From the NCBI GenBank assembly GCA_028023455.1, contig JAQFVV010012537.1, positions 2,591,889-2,655,888 on the forward strand: 64,000 nucleotides of DNA, in the 5' to 3' direction. A program made the translations under genes and the position numbers. The notes below the pieces were generated by a model. It was not told where the DNA came from, made no database searches, and worked only from the letters and a program-made list of their open reading frames with translations. The stretch's first letter is position 1; the number at the start of each line of letters is the position of its first letter. Positions 1-12,324 of the stretch are shown in pieces. The DNA comes from Epiperipatus broadwayi. Its lineage: Eukaryota > Onychophora > Udeonychophora > Euonychophora > Peripatidae.

Positions 1-176
1 TTAAAAGTAGGAAAAACTGTAGGTCGTTAAAACTATTTATGAAGCAATGTTTTTAATACGTGTATTTTTTACGTATGTTTTATCTGAAAAATGAAATCTA
101 TCAAACGCATATGTCAAGTTAATATGAAGGTTAACATATTTGTGTTTAACAAGAAATTATAAACTGAAGCTATAGG

Positions 177-905
177 TTGAGTAAAATTGATATAAAATAT
201 TATCAGCATTTTCAGCCATTTTCAATCCATTGTAGATATGAATCTCTCTCCAAGTTCAATCCAATTTATCTTATCCATAGCTTCTCTTCATCACATCATT
301 CTAGAAAACGTCTTTATCTCATTAATCTATCTTGCATATGGTCTTTTTTTGGGTCTTTGACAATCTGTTGTGCTTCAGTTTAAGGCTTAAATTACCTATC
401 CATTATCATCCCTTTTAGCAATATTTCCAGCCTAGTTGCATATCAGCCACTTTATTATTCAGTAATGTTAATAGTAGCTATTTGTTTGTTGTCTACATAG
501 TTTGCTTTTAATCCCTTCTTATGCTCCCAATATATGTCACTCCATACTTTGTTGTATAGATTGAAATCTTTGTATTGTTCTTCTCTTAAGCAACCAATTT
601 TCAGATTTATAAGTAAGAACCAGTAAAGTAGTTCTAATTAAAAATCTTCCTTTTCAAACATAGGCATATTTTCCTTAAATATTTATTTATAACAAGAGCT
701 CTTTATTCAAGTTTAATTTTATGATTAACGTTATTTCGTTATGTTTCCATTTGAATTAAAATGAAACCAAGTTATTTGCAGTTCCTAGCTTCTAGTTTAT
801 TATTATCAATCTTTATTTTTTCATTTGGTTAAAAGCCATTGATGATATTATTTTGAGATTTATCTTTGGTACTACTTTCTTAGTTTTATTTGATACTCTT
901 GTAAT
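177..905 (-). mobile_element. LINE 3' fragment (RTE-like), decayed
   Basis: On the minus strand this stretch aligns by eye with the C-terminal coding part of the better kept LINE at 42820-43359. It has the same order of blocks: the region after the reverse transcriptase active site, the block equivalent to 'VLPVLTYESETW', the 'GHIARR' block and the terminal 'GETFILQW' block. It is full of stops and frameshifts, so it is a dead 5'-truncated copy. The (GATGAT)n end seen in other copies is not clear here. Assignment to the RTE clade rests on remembered similarity of the C-terminal motifs and is tentative; that it is a LINE is firmer. Confidence 0.75.
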
Positions 906-1139
906 GTAATTTTAAGGCATTATTTGCTAAAAACAACCCATTATATCTGACATCTAGATAGCTTAACTAAGATCCATGAATTTTTCTTTAAAAAAACTTC
1001 ATTTTTAAAGCACTAATTATTTTTCTCAAAACTGGGATAAAAGTTTTGAAGACATAGAATCATATTTAGTAATTCTTATTAATGATATTTTTTAATGTGA
1101 TTATATAATCTAATCATTATTATTATGCTTCAATATTAC

Positions 1140-1390
1140 ATCACATGACCACCACCTCTTATGCTTGGGTATAACTGTTGTTAAAACAGGCAAAACTCAC
1201 TATATATATTGACACACACAGCAAGCTAGAGTAATCAATGGATGCCAGAAGGCTTGTGCATAAAATCCCCATCTAATGCCTACTCATCCAATATCCCCAG
1301 ACTAGTTTCTGGCTTATGGCCTTCATCAGTGAGGAGCCTTCTGGCATTTATTGATTACTCTAGCTTGCTGTGTGTGGCAGTTTTAATGCT
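1140..1390 (-). mobile_element. Hammerhead-bearing repeat, family C (copy 1)
   Basis: This is the first of about seven copies of the most abundant complex repeat in the window. It begins with a block like TCACATGACCAC, passes through the AAAACAGGCAAAACTC and AATCAATGGATGCCAGAAGG blocks, then the hammerhead core at 1294-1335 on the minus strand. Soon after, it turns back on itself: 1336-1390 is an inverted copy of the 1215-1250 part. The result is a short foldback unit lacking the long internal spacer seen at 48.1-48.6 kb. Confidence 0.8.
1294..1335 (-). ncRNA. Hammerhead ribozyme motif, family C
   Basis: Reading the minus strand: helix I 5' strand UCCUCA, core CUGAUGA, stem II GGC/GCC around a CAUAA loop, GAAAC, two-base loop UA, cleavage triplet GUC, helix I 3' strand UGGGGA. 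Helix I forms six pairs, one of them U·G. Helix III is only two pairs and is self-complementary (ACUAGU), as in minimal type I hammerheads thought to act as dimers. The pair normally at the base of stem II is A·A here, which would lower activity. The match is by eye; cleavage is not shown. Confidence 0.7.
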
Positions 1391-2216
1391 TCAATATTAA
1401 GTGTTACTTATATAATATATAATGATATTTATAACTTAATTATAATTTGAGGTATCTTTAAATGATTGTTATTTTTATTTTAAAAATAATCTTTCTTCTT
1501 TTTTATTTATATGATCAAATGTAACTTCTCTAAGCATATTTTTGTTATTAATTTATTCACGTGACGCTTTTTTTAATATACCAAACAATATGTTTCAGCA
1601 TTTGTCATTTTCTACCAAATCATAAATATGTAAATAAAATTGATTTAAATCACATAAATATGCATTCCATGCAAATAAGTAAATGTAAAATAAGGAATGA
1701 TAAATATATTCAAGAAGTTTGTGGTGCAATGATAACATATCTGCTTTCATGCCTATGGCCTGGATTTGATCTTAGAATGAATAACAAAAAAAATTTTCAG
1801 CAAGCTTAATATTTGGTTTCTTAAATGGTCAAACAATATTGTTTAATAAATGGATAACAAGCTATTTTTACTGAGCAAATAAAAGAATCAAAAACCTGGC
1901 TAGTATATGGATATCTATCTATTCTTAACTAGAAAATAAAACAAAAATTTAAAAAAAAACATTTAAATTTCATCATCTAAAAATAAAAAGCTCCAAACAA
2001 TGTAATTTTCCAGTATTGTTCAGTAAATCAATATCTATGAAGCATTGCTGCAACTACTTTTTCCTGACAGTGGACTATTTAATGGCTATTTTTTATCACT
2101 ATGGTAGCAGATACAACTGGTAAGTAGTGACATCTTCTCCATTGTTCCTCTGTAAAGAACTGCAAAGAGACAATTATCTTGCAATGGACTATTTAAAGTA
2201 TGTTTTTCCTTCATGC
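1391..2216. other. AT-rich DNA, no gene recognised
   Basis: No coding signature or repeat relation was found. The short open frame at 1561-1809 has no recognisable motif and no good context. Confidence 0.6.
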
Positions 2217-2327
2217 ATATATAAACATACATACATATATACATACATAATATATATTTATATAGAGACATACATATTTATATATATATTATACAAGTAA
2301 TTTGCATAACATATATATATATATATA
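2217..2327. repeat. (CATA)n and (TA)n microsatellites
   Basis: Interrupted ACATACAT and TATATA runs without a gene. Confidence 0.85.
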
Positions 2328-2332
2328 ACGAA

Positions 2333-2475
2333 CAGAAATGAAGAGATTAGATCCATGTAAACAGAGATAACTTTTACCATTGACATTGCCAAGAAATTAT
2401 CAATTATTACTAATTGACAATCCCTAAGACTAAAGAAGTTTTCTCATTAATCTATAATAGCTATTTTGTTGAAAG
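2333..2475 (+). repeat. Dispersed repeat E, copy 1
   Basis: The segment from GAAATGAAGAGATTAGATCC to about TAGCTATTTTGTTG is found again in reverse complement at about 12325-12462. It includes the shared blocks AGAGATAACTTTTA and TTCTCATTAATCTATAATAG. Its nature is unknown; no terminal repeats or coding potential were seen. Confidence 0.7.
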
Positions 2476-3810
2476 AAAAGAGTTCCAATTATAAAGATTC
2501 AACTTCATTTTTAGAGTCCCAGTATTCTTTACATCTTAAATAAAAAGGAAGACTTTTGAGATTAGCTATAGTGAAAATAAAACTTTCATTAAAAATATTT
2601 TTTTTAAAGTGTTCTACATTCAATTTGGTTTTGAATGAATATTATGATTATAAAAATTTCTTTGCTTTGTTAATTTGAAGCTGAGATATACTAGAGCTTT
2701 CTCTGTAAGAAGTTGTGTTTATTGTGCAACACAATTGTAAATTACATTATCATATTGGTCATGTGATGTCTCATTAGTTGTTATTTGCATTCTTCTCTCT
2801 ACCAAGCTATTCAGACAATTTAAAAAAAATAAGATGGCTAGAGAATTTATATAAACCAAAACAATATTTCAAGAATGCAGTTAAACTTCTTGAATAACAG
2901 AACAGACATAAACACTCAAGTAACAATCATAAACATAATAACAATAATTAAATAAGGATAAAATTTGAACCTTTAAATAACAGAATTTTAATATGTTCAG
3001 TAATATATTTAAATATGAATATATAACTTTTTATATTCTGGCATACATAATATCCTAGTAATATGTTTAAAATTGTGCTAGGAATCCAAAATTAAGTATT
3101 TTTCTACTATAATCTTCTTTATATTAAAACCCATATTCTCAATCATATCAAGAACATTGTTGGATTTAAACAAATCCACAATGGTCATAAGCACATTTAA
3201 CTTAAAATGTCTTATTTTAGAGGTTGTGGGTGCAGACATCAAATCACCATCAAGTTTCTACTGATCTTCTGTTAGATCATTTTTAAAAGAAATAGAATAA
3301 AAATCTACGATAGCAGCAAAACGATGAGACAGGCTATCACAATAGTCAATAATATGTCACCATGGTTACTAAACACTTTTTGACAGTTATACTTATAAAA
3401 ACTATTCAGAAACTTTAAGGCAACTCTATCCAAAACAATGTGATTTAATTTGGCCAAGATAAGTTCTTCTGATCGCATGCCAAAAGCTAAGTTTATGCAG
3501 AGAAGTTCTAAATTATCAATATTTTATGCATTATTGGGATATCATAACAAATCAGTCCTCTCACCCTATAGATGTATTTTGGTTAAATATGAATCATCAA
3601 GTAGGCTAAGGGTTTAAATATATATCAATGAACATAATATGCTAAAATCTGCCTATAATTTATTTACATAGGTTCAGCTAATATATATATATATATATAT
3701 GGTTTATATTCAAGTTCCTAAAATAACTTTATATTAGAGACAATTCTAGATTTAAGTTCTTTAAAACTAATAAAATAGAGCTTATCAAAAATATTAAAGA
3801 ACTTAAGATC
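2476..3810. other. AT-rich DNA, no gene recognised
   Basis: Nothing could be assigned apart from a short (AT)n run near 3680-3700. Confidence 0.6.
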
Positions 3811-4013
3811 TTATATATTATTTATAATACTTCACTCATATACACTTTAATGCAATTAATTTTCTTAAAAACTTCTTTATTTTCTTACAGTTTCAACTGT
3901 CCAGCAGTCTTCTTCAGAGCTGGACAGTCGAAACTGTAAGAAAATAAAGAAGTTTTTAAGAAAATTAATTGCATTAAAGTGTATATGAGTGAAGTATTAT
4001 AAATAATATATAT
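3811..4013. repeat. Near-perfect foldback (inverted repeat), about 95-bp arms
   Basis: Arms 3811-3905 and 3919-4013 are reverse complements with very few mismatches around a 13-bp loop. On the minus strand the centre reads CTCTGAAGAAGACTGCTG followed by GAC or CAG blocks and GAAAC. This resembles the 'CTGAAGAAG...GAAAC' module common near ends of retroelements, but it does not make a proper hammerhead because an extra A interrupts the base of stem II and no NUH triplet is correctly placed. Confidence 0.85.
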
Positions 4014-4508
4014 AATTATATGAAGATATGCAAAAAAAGTGAAGGAGAAAAATAAGAGAATATACTTCTGATAACTTAAGATCTTGTCATTGTCTCTTAT
4101 ATAATATAAAGATATTTTAAGAATTTAAGCATAAATCATTGAAATATATATATATATTAACTGTACCTAGAATATAAAAAAATAATTATAGGCAACTTTT
4201 AGTGCATCCTGTTTAATGGCAGACATTCAAAGCATTAGCCCATCTGACAGTACTACAGCTACATTTCACCAAAATAATGAAAAAACTGATTTGTTATATT
4301 ATTTTAACCATATATGAGATATTGGTAAGCCACATCATTTAGAATTTATCTACTTAAACTATTCTGATGTTTTTGGCATGCAATCAAGAGAACTTCTATT
4401 TTTATTAATATTAGTAAATTACATTTATTAACAAAGTAAAACATTTTAATGATGATATAATATTGTTATATAAATGTTAATTTTTGGTTTTATCAATAAA
4501 TGACTTAG

Positions 4509-4546
<38 letters not shown>

Positions 4547-4548
4547 AC

Positions 4549-4594
<46 letters not shown>
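4509..4594. repeat. (TA)n microsatellite
   Basis: Two long TA runs separated by a short GGGACATATTT-like spacer. They flank nothing recognisable. The Tyr/Ile-repeat reading frame across it is an artefact of the repeat. Confidence 0.95.
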
Positions 4595-4599
<5 letters not shown>

Positions 4600-5030
4600 G
4601 TCCCTCTGAAAAGTATTACAGAAAAATATCAGAAAACTGTAGTTTAAATGATTTGACAATAACTATTAAATCAGCTGAATTTAAATAATTTATTTAATGT
4701 ATATAAAATTAAGCATATAAACAAATATAAAATACTAAAAAAGATACACATTAAAGATTTTTAGCAATTATTTAATATTTTAAAATAAAAGTATAAACTT
4801 CATCCCAAATATTTTTTTTCTATAGCTCATTTAAATTTAATACTTCTCAAAGCTATTTTATACTCATTAAAATAATAATTGTAATAAATTTTGTGCAAAT
4901 GTTAATATCTATTGTTTGATATATGACAAAATTAGATAAATATATTAAAATAAATTATTTTTAATTCCTTTTTTACACTAAAAAGATTTACAATATTTGT
5001 TATATAAATGAGATATGATGTTTCTGAATT

Positions 5031-5486
5031 GTAATAAACTACTAATCAGCTTTTTAAGCTAATCCACATGCACTTTGTGGATCTTAACAATACATGAATA
5101 TTCTCATTTTCCAATACAAGATAAAGTCTTTGTGAAAGAATAGAATGAATCACCTATTCTTTCAACCCAAACATTTTAAGTATGGGCAAATCTTAAATAC
5201 TGGAAATAAGAGCGTGAAGATATTAAACATTCTAGTAAATTTTGCAGGTGTCATTCATTCAGACATAGTAAAAGTAATTTAAAGTGATTGTTTAATATCT
5301 TCACACTCTCATTTCCAGTACTTAAGATTTGCCCATACTTAAACATTTGGGTTGAAAGAATAGGTGATTCATTCTATTTTTTCACAAAGACTTTATCTTG
5401 TATTGGAAAATGAGAGTATTCATGTATTGTTAAGATCCACAAAGCACATGTGAATTAGCTTGAAAAGCTGATTATTAGTTTACTAC
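5031..5486. repeat. Large foldback, about 200-bp arms
   Basis: Arms 5031-5230 and 5290-5486 are reverse complements with scattered single-base differences. The loop of about 59 bp is not part of the repeat. Shared landmarks are the block GGATCTTAACAATACATGAA and its complement, and the CTATTCTTTCAACCCAAAC block and its complement. No reading frame or hammerhead core was found in it. Foldback-type DNA transposon or hairpin MITE is the likeliest class. Confidence 0.85.
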
Positions 5487-5554
5487 AATATTTGTTATAA
5501 TAAAATATGTAATTCTAAAGAATTTTATAACCTGCTTTTCTGTACTAACTGTAA

Positions 5555-5788
5555 TAATTAAGAAAATTTTGAAACATTTAACAGCTGAACAGATTTGATT
5601 TATAATAAGAAAATTTATTTAAAGCTACGTACTTTTAATACTGAATAATATTATAATCATAGTATGATTACAATATAATGGAATGATTATGATACTATTC
5701 AGTATTGAATATGTTTAGCTTTAAATAAATTTCATTATAACTAAAATCTATTGTGCTGTTAAATGTTTCAACATTTTTTAAATTATTA
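5555..5788. repeat. Second foldback, about 105-bp arms
   Basis: Arms 5555-5660 and 5683-5788, centre near 5671. They share the blocks GAAACATTTAACAGC and GCTGTTAAATGTTTC. It lies only about 70 bp after the larger foldback, and both have similar AATATGTAATT or AATATGCAATT flanks on the right, so they may be related or nested insertions. Confidence 0.8.
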
Positions 5789-5799
5789 TAATAATAAAA

Positions 5800-8400
5800 T
5801 ATGCAATTAATATTATATACAGAATATAAGCATAAATATCAAAAACATGCTAACTTTAAAAACTAAGTGAAAAAAATTAGCAATTTTTTCTTTTAAAATT
5901 AATATAAAGTATTTAGATTTTACTCTATTTCTATATTTCTTTCAGAGATCATTAAATCACAACTTTATCAGCAAAATTAGACATATCCAAACATCAATAA
6001 TAATTAAGTAAATAGGTGAATGTTTTAAATGATCAAATATTTTTAGTTCAGATATTTGGAGATTTTCAAATAATGTTTCAATTTAAAAATTAAATTAAAT
6101 AATAAAATTTTGTTAGATAATAGGTTTTTAAAAAATTCTTTCTAATGACATTTCACAAATCATCATGTGGTATTGTGTTAGCTGCATTATATATTCTCAA
6201 TATATCCATGATAACATTTCAATGGTCTGTGTGTAAATATTTGCATTATAATTTTACACTGAAAGGTTCCTTGAAATAGTAATCAATTTATAATTTAGTT
6301 TCAATTTTTGATATTATATGACAAGAATTGGTAGTTGAGAAAGCAATATAGTATGGAGAGGGCTTTGTGTATAATATTTGTAAAGCAAAAAGAGAGGTTT
6401 ATATGCTCCTATTTGTTTTATATAGTGATAAAATGAAAATCACTAAAGATCAAGACTCACAGATCACAGCTCCATCTGGAAACTTTTTATGAATTCTCAA
6501 GCTGTAAAACTTTTGATTATTATTTATAGATTTTTGTTATTTCCAAAGATAATTTTTTTATTCAAGATTATTTTCATTGTTTTGAAAGATGTTTTTAATA
6601 CTAAATAAAAATGTATACTTTTATTTTTTTAATTATATAATACTTTACAAGAATTTAAATTTATGCAATTGAAAACAAAAAGGCTTAAAATTTTCTAGAT
6701 AATATGGAAAGTCATTTTGCTTTTCTTTAAACTCATTGCTTTTAATATTTTTTCTTACTGTAATTATACTTAAAATTATTTATAATATTTATTAAGCTAA
6801 AAATAGCTTCATCTTGCCACAAACTTAATGCATATAAAAAATAATCACACATTTTAACATTTTTAATAGTTTCTCTGATGGTTTTCTAGATCAACTTATT
6901 TTAGTGTCAAAAACCAAAACTAAAATAATATTGATTTATTAATGTAATAAAATCTTGATATATCAGCATTGTACAAAAAAATCTGATTGGTAGTTTCTAG
7001 TTCTCTTTCCATGAATGTGCTTGTGAGAACTTTTGAGAATATTTATGCTTTTGTTTAGGTTTCAAAAATAAAAACATTTTATGCAAAAAAAATTAGAATA
7101 TTTATAATTATTTTTTAAAAATATTTGTGTAATATTTAAAGAATAATGTGGTTAGATTCAGATTTTATTCAAAAATATTTACATTTAAAGTATAGTCCAG
7201 AAAAATCAATAACATATAACTACAACATGTAAAGGGCTGAGAAAAAGATATTCTTATTTTGGTCATAGCAGATTTTTTAACAATTTTTAATAATTATAAA
7301 ATGTTAAATAAAATTTCATTAACTTTGTGTAATCTGAATAATAATTCAAAAAACTGATTAAAACAAATTGTTCAATAAGAAAAAGTAAAAAAATAAATTA
7401 TTTTCTCATTACATATTTCAGTTTATCACTTTTTTTTTCTATATTTGCAAAATTGAAATAATATTTTTAAGAATAATTTTCAGTTATAAATTTATATTTT
7501 TAATAAATAATGAAGACATTTTTTAATTATAATTAAAAAATGGTAAATTTGATCAAATAAAAATTTAAAAATGTAATCCAAATAGCTGCTAAGAGCTGTT
7601 AAATAAGATATGAATTGCTAAAAGTCTTAATATGCTTAACTAAATAAGAGTTAATGCATGATATTAAACAATATTATAAATAAATAAAATATAAGCAAGA
7701 ATATAGAAAATTTAAATAAATAAAACTTTCAAAAAAACACTTTACATAGTTCCTTAAAAAAACTATAAATTTTCATTTTTAAAGCTATGTCATAAACTAT
7801 TCATTCATATAGTTTTTGATTTATTTCTATGCTTTTTAGTATTTAAAATGACACTAAACTCTATTTCTTTTTTAATTTTACTTTACTTATTTTTTAAAAT
7901 TAAATATATCATATTGTTTCCAACATTGTAGATATTAGAAAAGCATATATATTTTCATCATAATCTTAACTAAATAGAATTGAGTGATTTAGTTGTAGTA
8001 CTATTAAGCTATTTTTCATTTCATTTTTTTTGTTTATATAGACAGAATTCATACTTTTAGGTAATTTATTTAGCACATCTCAAATTCTATCTTTTTTTTT
8101 ACTTTTAGTATAAAACAATAAAATGATTAATATTAACCAAACTTATCATTTCAGCTATAGGAGATTTTGACCTGTTTTATCCTAAAGCTCATAAAACATA
8201 TTGTTAAAAATAATATTAGTATGATTATTAATATTTTTAAATATAAAATAATAGTAATACACAATGACACTAAAAATGTATAACACATACATATATTTTT
8301 CATGTACATATATGGCATTGGTGCTAAGCCAAAACACATTGATATAACATTCCCAGGCTAGCCATTCTATAGAACTACGTTGTCCATAAAATTAAAAAAA
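5800..8400. other. Very AT-rich DNA, no gene recognised
   Basis: About 2.6 kb of poly(A)/poly(T)-rich sequence without a convincing reading frame, RNA gene or repeat relation to the rest of the window. Confidence 0.6.
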
Positions 8401-8419
8401 ATTCAAACAAAATATAAAA

Positions 8420-9012
8420 ATGTAAGCATACTTTTTGGGACAATAATTAATCAGAGATGGGCTTTTTGTGTGTGTCAATAAAAAATTACGTTACTTTCGA
8501 ATAGCAAATAATAATGCAAATAATAGTACATTAGAGACTTTTTTGGACAATAATTCCAACAAAATTTTACAATGAAAGCCGACTTTGATCTTTTTTGGGA
8601 CAGTAATTAATTTGGAAAGTAATTAATCTGAGATGCGCTTTTTTGGGTTTTTTTAGTTTGTGTATCAGAAAAGTTACGGTACTTTTTTAATACAAAATTT
8701 AACTAATTTTTACCATTTTTTGGACAGTAATTAATCAGACACCACATTTTGGGGAGCAAAAAGTAAATTACGTTGCACTGTTTGTGTGTGGGTATATATA
8801 TAAAATTACGTTACTTTTTTAATAACAAATAATAGTAAATATAGCGGAGACTTATTTGGACAGTAATTAATCAGAGATGGCTTGTTTGGGTTTTTTTTCC
8901 ATATCAGGAAAGTTATGTTAGTTTTTTAATAAAAAATTAAATTTACATTTTACCCTTTTTTGGACAGTAATTAATCCAGACACTGTGTTTTGGTGGGGGG
9001 GGGGAAGTAAAT
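8420..9012. repeat. Satellite-like tandem array with alternating unit types
   Basis: The motif TTTTTTGGACAGTAATTAATC recurs at about 8432, 8544, 8604, 8710, 8855 and 8959 with spacers of about 100-150 bp. Two spacer types alternate: one with CAGAGATGG(C/G)CTTTTT and GTGTG, followed by AATTACGTTACTTTTTTAAT; the other with CCAGACAC and TTTTGGGG. This gives a higher-order unit of about 250 bp present roughly two and a half times. CpGs in the ACGTTAC blocks are kept, unlike most of the window. Confidence 0.75.
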
Positions 9013-9074
9013 TTGATTGCAATTTACACAATAAAGTTATTAATAATTATAACAAATTATTATAATGAAATCCG

Positions 9075-9640
9075 ATTCCGGTGTCTGGCAATTAGCAATT
9101 TTGAGAGTTCAAAGCAGCCATCTTCCCTCTCTTGGATGATTCTTGTGATATGTTACTTTCATCATGATTTTTGAAATAGTGCTGTGCCCTCCCTAAAATC
9201 CAATTTGTGACACTAACACAGTCCTGATGGAAGTGACAATACTGTTAAAACTGTTAGAAGGTACCAGTAGGTCAGTTCACATGAAACAAAAAAAGGTGAA
9301 CCTGTTAAAGCTAAATTACTTAGACATGATGCAGTCAACACACCATCAGACAATACTGTAGTGAAAATATACAACCCAGCATTATGATAAAGTGCATAAC
9401 ACAAGCAACTACGGCAGCCAATGAAGGCATTTTTTGTGGTTTTAACATAGAAAAAAGCCACAGCGGTAGCTGGAAGCAGAGTAAACTGACTCTATATTTT
9501 ATCATAGAAAGAAAGTTATCTGTTTGGCTGTGGCCACAGAAATGCCATATTTCTAGCAATTTATCTAGAAATAGTGCCACCAAGCAGCTGACACGATAGA
9601 TCAGAACACAACTCTTTTTCCATTTTGTTTGTATTTGTAA
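9075..9640. other. Unassigned stretch of higher complexity
   Basis: Base composition is clearly more balanced than in the neighbours. Overlapping open frames on both strands (9335-9643 minus, 9384-9599 plus) carry no motif that I recognise. It directly follows the tandem array and a G-run, so it could be part of a mobile element. I cannot name it. Confidence 0.4.
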
Positions 9641-10136
9641 CAAATTAGCAAAATGTTTTTAATGCTGACAACTGAAAATATATATATATATTTCCTTATA
9701 AATTAGTTTCTTTTTCTTAGACACAGCTCAGTGCATTTTCAATGTGGTACATTAGAACCATACCTCTCACTGATTGGTTAATATACAGTGATGTTACACT
9801 TCAGACAATAAAAGATCAGTAGCCAAAATAATCAATTTTAAATATAAAAAAGATCAACTTTAATTGTTTGTTTTCAGCTTATCCAAAACACAATATCATA
9901 AATATAGTGTTTTCCATTTTATACTGATCTCTTATTGGCTCCACTCAAAAATCATAATTTGGGATTTAAATTTAGTTTTCATCATCTTAAAAATAAATAA
10001 ATAATTCTTAAAAAATTGTACAATAAATATTATATTTTAATAAAAACATTTTAATAACATTTCATTATTGACTTCTGCATGAGAGTATATGAACATTAAT
10101 ACATATGTTGCAAATGTATAAAAGTACATTAAATAT

Positions 10137-10322
10137 GGTAATATCTAGATTTTATATCTGAATTATAATTTGCTTTTATAATATATTATATATTAAATGA
10201 AAACATGATGTAATTTATTAGTTGTTGTAACTACATAAATAATATTGATCTTATTTCATTTGCTATATAATATATTATAAAAATTATAATTCAAAAAACA
10301 AAATTTAGATGCCACTATATGT
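10137..10322. mobile_element. Palindromic MITE G, copy 1
   Basis: About 186 bp whose two ends are reverse complements: ATCTAGATTTTATATCTGAA on the left and the complement of ATTCAAAAAACAAAATTTAGAT on the right. A near-identical copy in the same orientation lies at 11825-12012. Target duplication is not clear. Confidence 0.75.
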
Positions 10323-10852
10323 ATATGCAATGGAAAGGGAAGGTAAAGTGGTTAACAGGTTTTTCTGGGCATAGTTGCTCAGAGATTCATGACTCCATTT
10401 AAGGAGTCACAGTGCATCACATCACATACATGTAAAATACATACATATGGTTCAAATATATTGGCATTTGGTAGTATTTTAAAAAGCTTTAAGAAAAAGT
10501 AAAATTTAAAGAACTTTTAAAAGATCCATTTAATTTTTTTTTTTAATTAGTATAATTATTTTTATTTTTTTAAAAGGTATAATGAAAGTTAATTTTTTGT
10601 TTTGTATTTATGTAATTTAATTAAAGTTGAAATTGTAAGGAATAAAAAAGACATGCAGATTACTAATCCAGATAAATAAAAGAAAGAAATTCCAAAGTAA
10701 AAGATTACAATCTAATTAAAGATGGCAGAATTATTTTATAAAAAAATACTTTGCAACTTAAAACTAATAAAAAACGCACAAGATTATCAACATGTATTTT
10801 AATAAAACAAAAGATAAAAATCTATCTGCAGAAGTATATAAATTGACCGAAG

Positions 10853-10940
10853 GCTATAAAAGGGGCAGAAAAACTTCAAATCAGGTCTTGTGTCTTATCA
10901 TTAACTAGCAGTTACTGTAAGTCCAGGATAGAGAAAATGT
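10853..10940 (+). promoter_or_regulatory. Possible TATA/initiator core promoter
   Basis: TATAAAAGG starts at 10855 and an initiator-like ATCAGG has its A at 10883, 28 bp downstream, which is the usual spacing in animal RNA polymerase II promoters. A donor-like GTAAGT follows at 10918. The first ATG, at 10937, has A at -3 and opens a 60-codon frame (10937-11119) with no recognised motif. The region lies between two MITE copies. It could equally be chance or a transposon promoter. Confidence 0.35.
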
Positions 10941-11119
10941 CCTATCTTGGTCTACTCATACGAAGGATTACTACTCATTTGCTGAAGTGGTCAGGCGAGA
11001 GTGGAACTGATGCATTTGCAGATACCTTTCATCATAGAGGTCGCTCAGAAAAAACCTTTGAGTGTAGCCTTAGGATCGAGCCAGAACATACAAAATGTCA
11101 ACAGAGTGAAACTAATTAA

Positions 11120-11824
11120 CTTCAATGAGCTCTTCAAAACACGTATTACAAAATTTATCAGTAAACTTAAGAGATTATTCATTTCCAATCGATGACTAAA
11201 TTGTATGCAAACTCACCTAAACTGTAAGCTTATAATATACTATGGATATACACATTTGCTATTTATTATTCAAGAGACTTTGATTTATGGCCTAAGAATA
11301 TTGAACTAGAAACTGTTTTAATTTAATATTAGCTGGATTAGCCTCTGTGTGCTCTTTTCAATTATATTAATGATTTATCATCAAATATTTTAATTTGCAT
11401 TAATAAAATATTTACCTTTATTATTAAGTTCATTGTGTGTTATTACTGTTACCTTATTATAATTTATTATGTATAAATTAACTTTGCCAATATGCTTGTT
11501 GTTTAGTTAAGCCCTGAAGAAACATTAATATGACATTAAGTGACTAGAAACAATTCTAATCTTACTTTGTTATTTTCTTCTTAACTTATGATGTGTTATG
11601 TGATGGATATCAGTGAATTCTTGTATGAATTCTGGCACCCTTGTTTAAATAAATAAAAATTGATTCTACCGGCAATACAAATCGTAATATTAAGTCGAGT
11701 TAGTCAGGAAATATAGCTATGTTTTTAGAAATATGAACGAAATATTTTTCTTTTTCATAGCTTGGTTTACTCATGTATTGTAGTGCATAATAGAAAGCCT
11801 ACCAGAATGTGAAAAATATTACAG
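11120..11824. other. No gene recognised
   Basis: AT-rich. One CCTGAAGAAAC block (about 11514) is followed by TAGAAAC at 11546, reminiscent of retroelement end modules, but it lacks the pairing needed for a ribozyme. Confidence 0.5.
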
Positions 11825-12012
11825 GTAATACCTAGATTTTATATCTGAATTATAATTTGTTTTTTATAATATATTACATGTTAAATGAAAACATATTATT
11901 TATTAGTTACTATAACTACATGAATAATATTGATCTTATTTCATTTCCTACATAATATATTATAAAAATTATAATTCAAAAAACAAAATCTAGATACCAC
12001 TATATGTAATGC
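11825..12012. mobile_element. Palindromic MITE G, copy 2
   Basis: Same orientation and same end sequences as the copy at 10137-10322, with about one difference in ten by eye. The palindromic ends and the high AT content suggest a hairpin MITE. Confidence 0.75.
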
Positions 12013-12324
12013 TCCCTTTTATATGTAAAATGTATTATTTTCATTTTTGAATTTTTGTGTATCTGTTATTGAAATAATTAAATTTGATCAATCTATAGAT
12101 TTTATTTCTACATTATAATCTCTTTCACACAAGTTATCTTCAAAGATATTATCATACATCTTATGAATAAATAAACAACTAAAAGAATGAGAACGTTAAA
12201 ATTAGGAGTTTATTACTAGTTTTATGAATATTACCACATTTATTCTTGAAATAGAAGCAAGTTTGCAACAAGTATGAAAAAAATTAATGAGATCTAATTG
12301 ATAAAAACAATATTATTTCAACAA

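Noticed and set aside
9335-9643. Minus-strand open frame of 102 codons
   Set aside because: No family motif, overlaps a plus-strand open frame, and no splice or promoter context.
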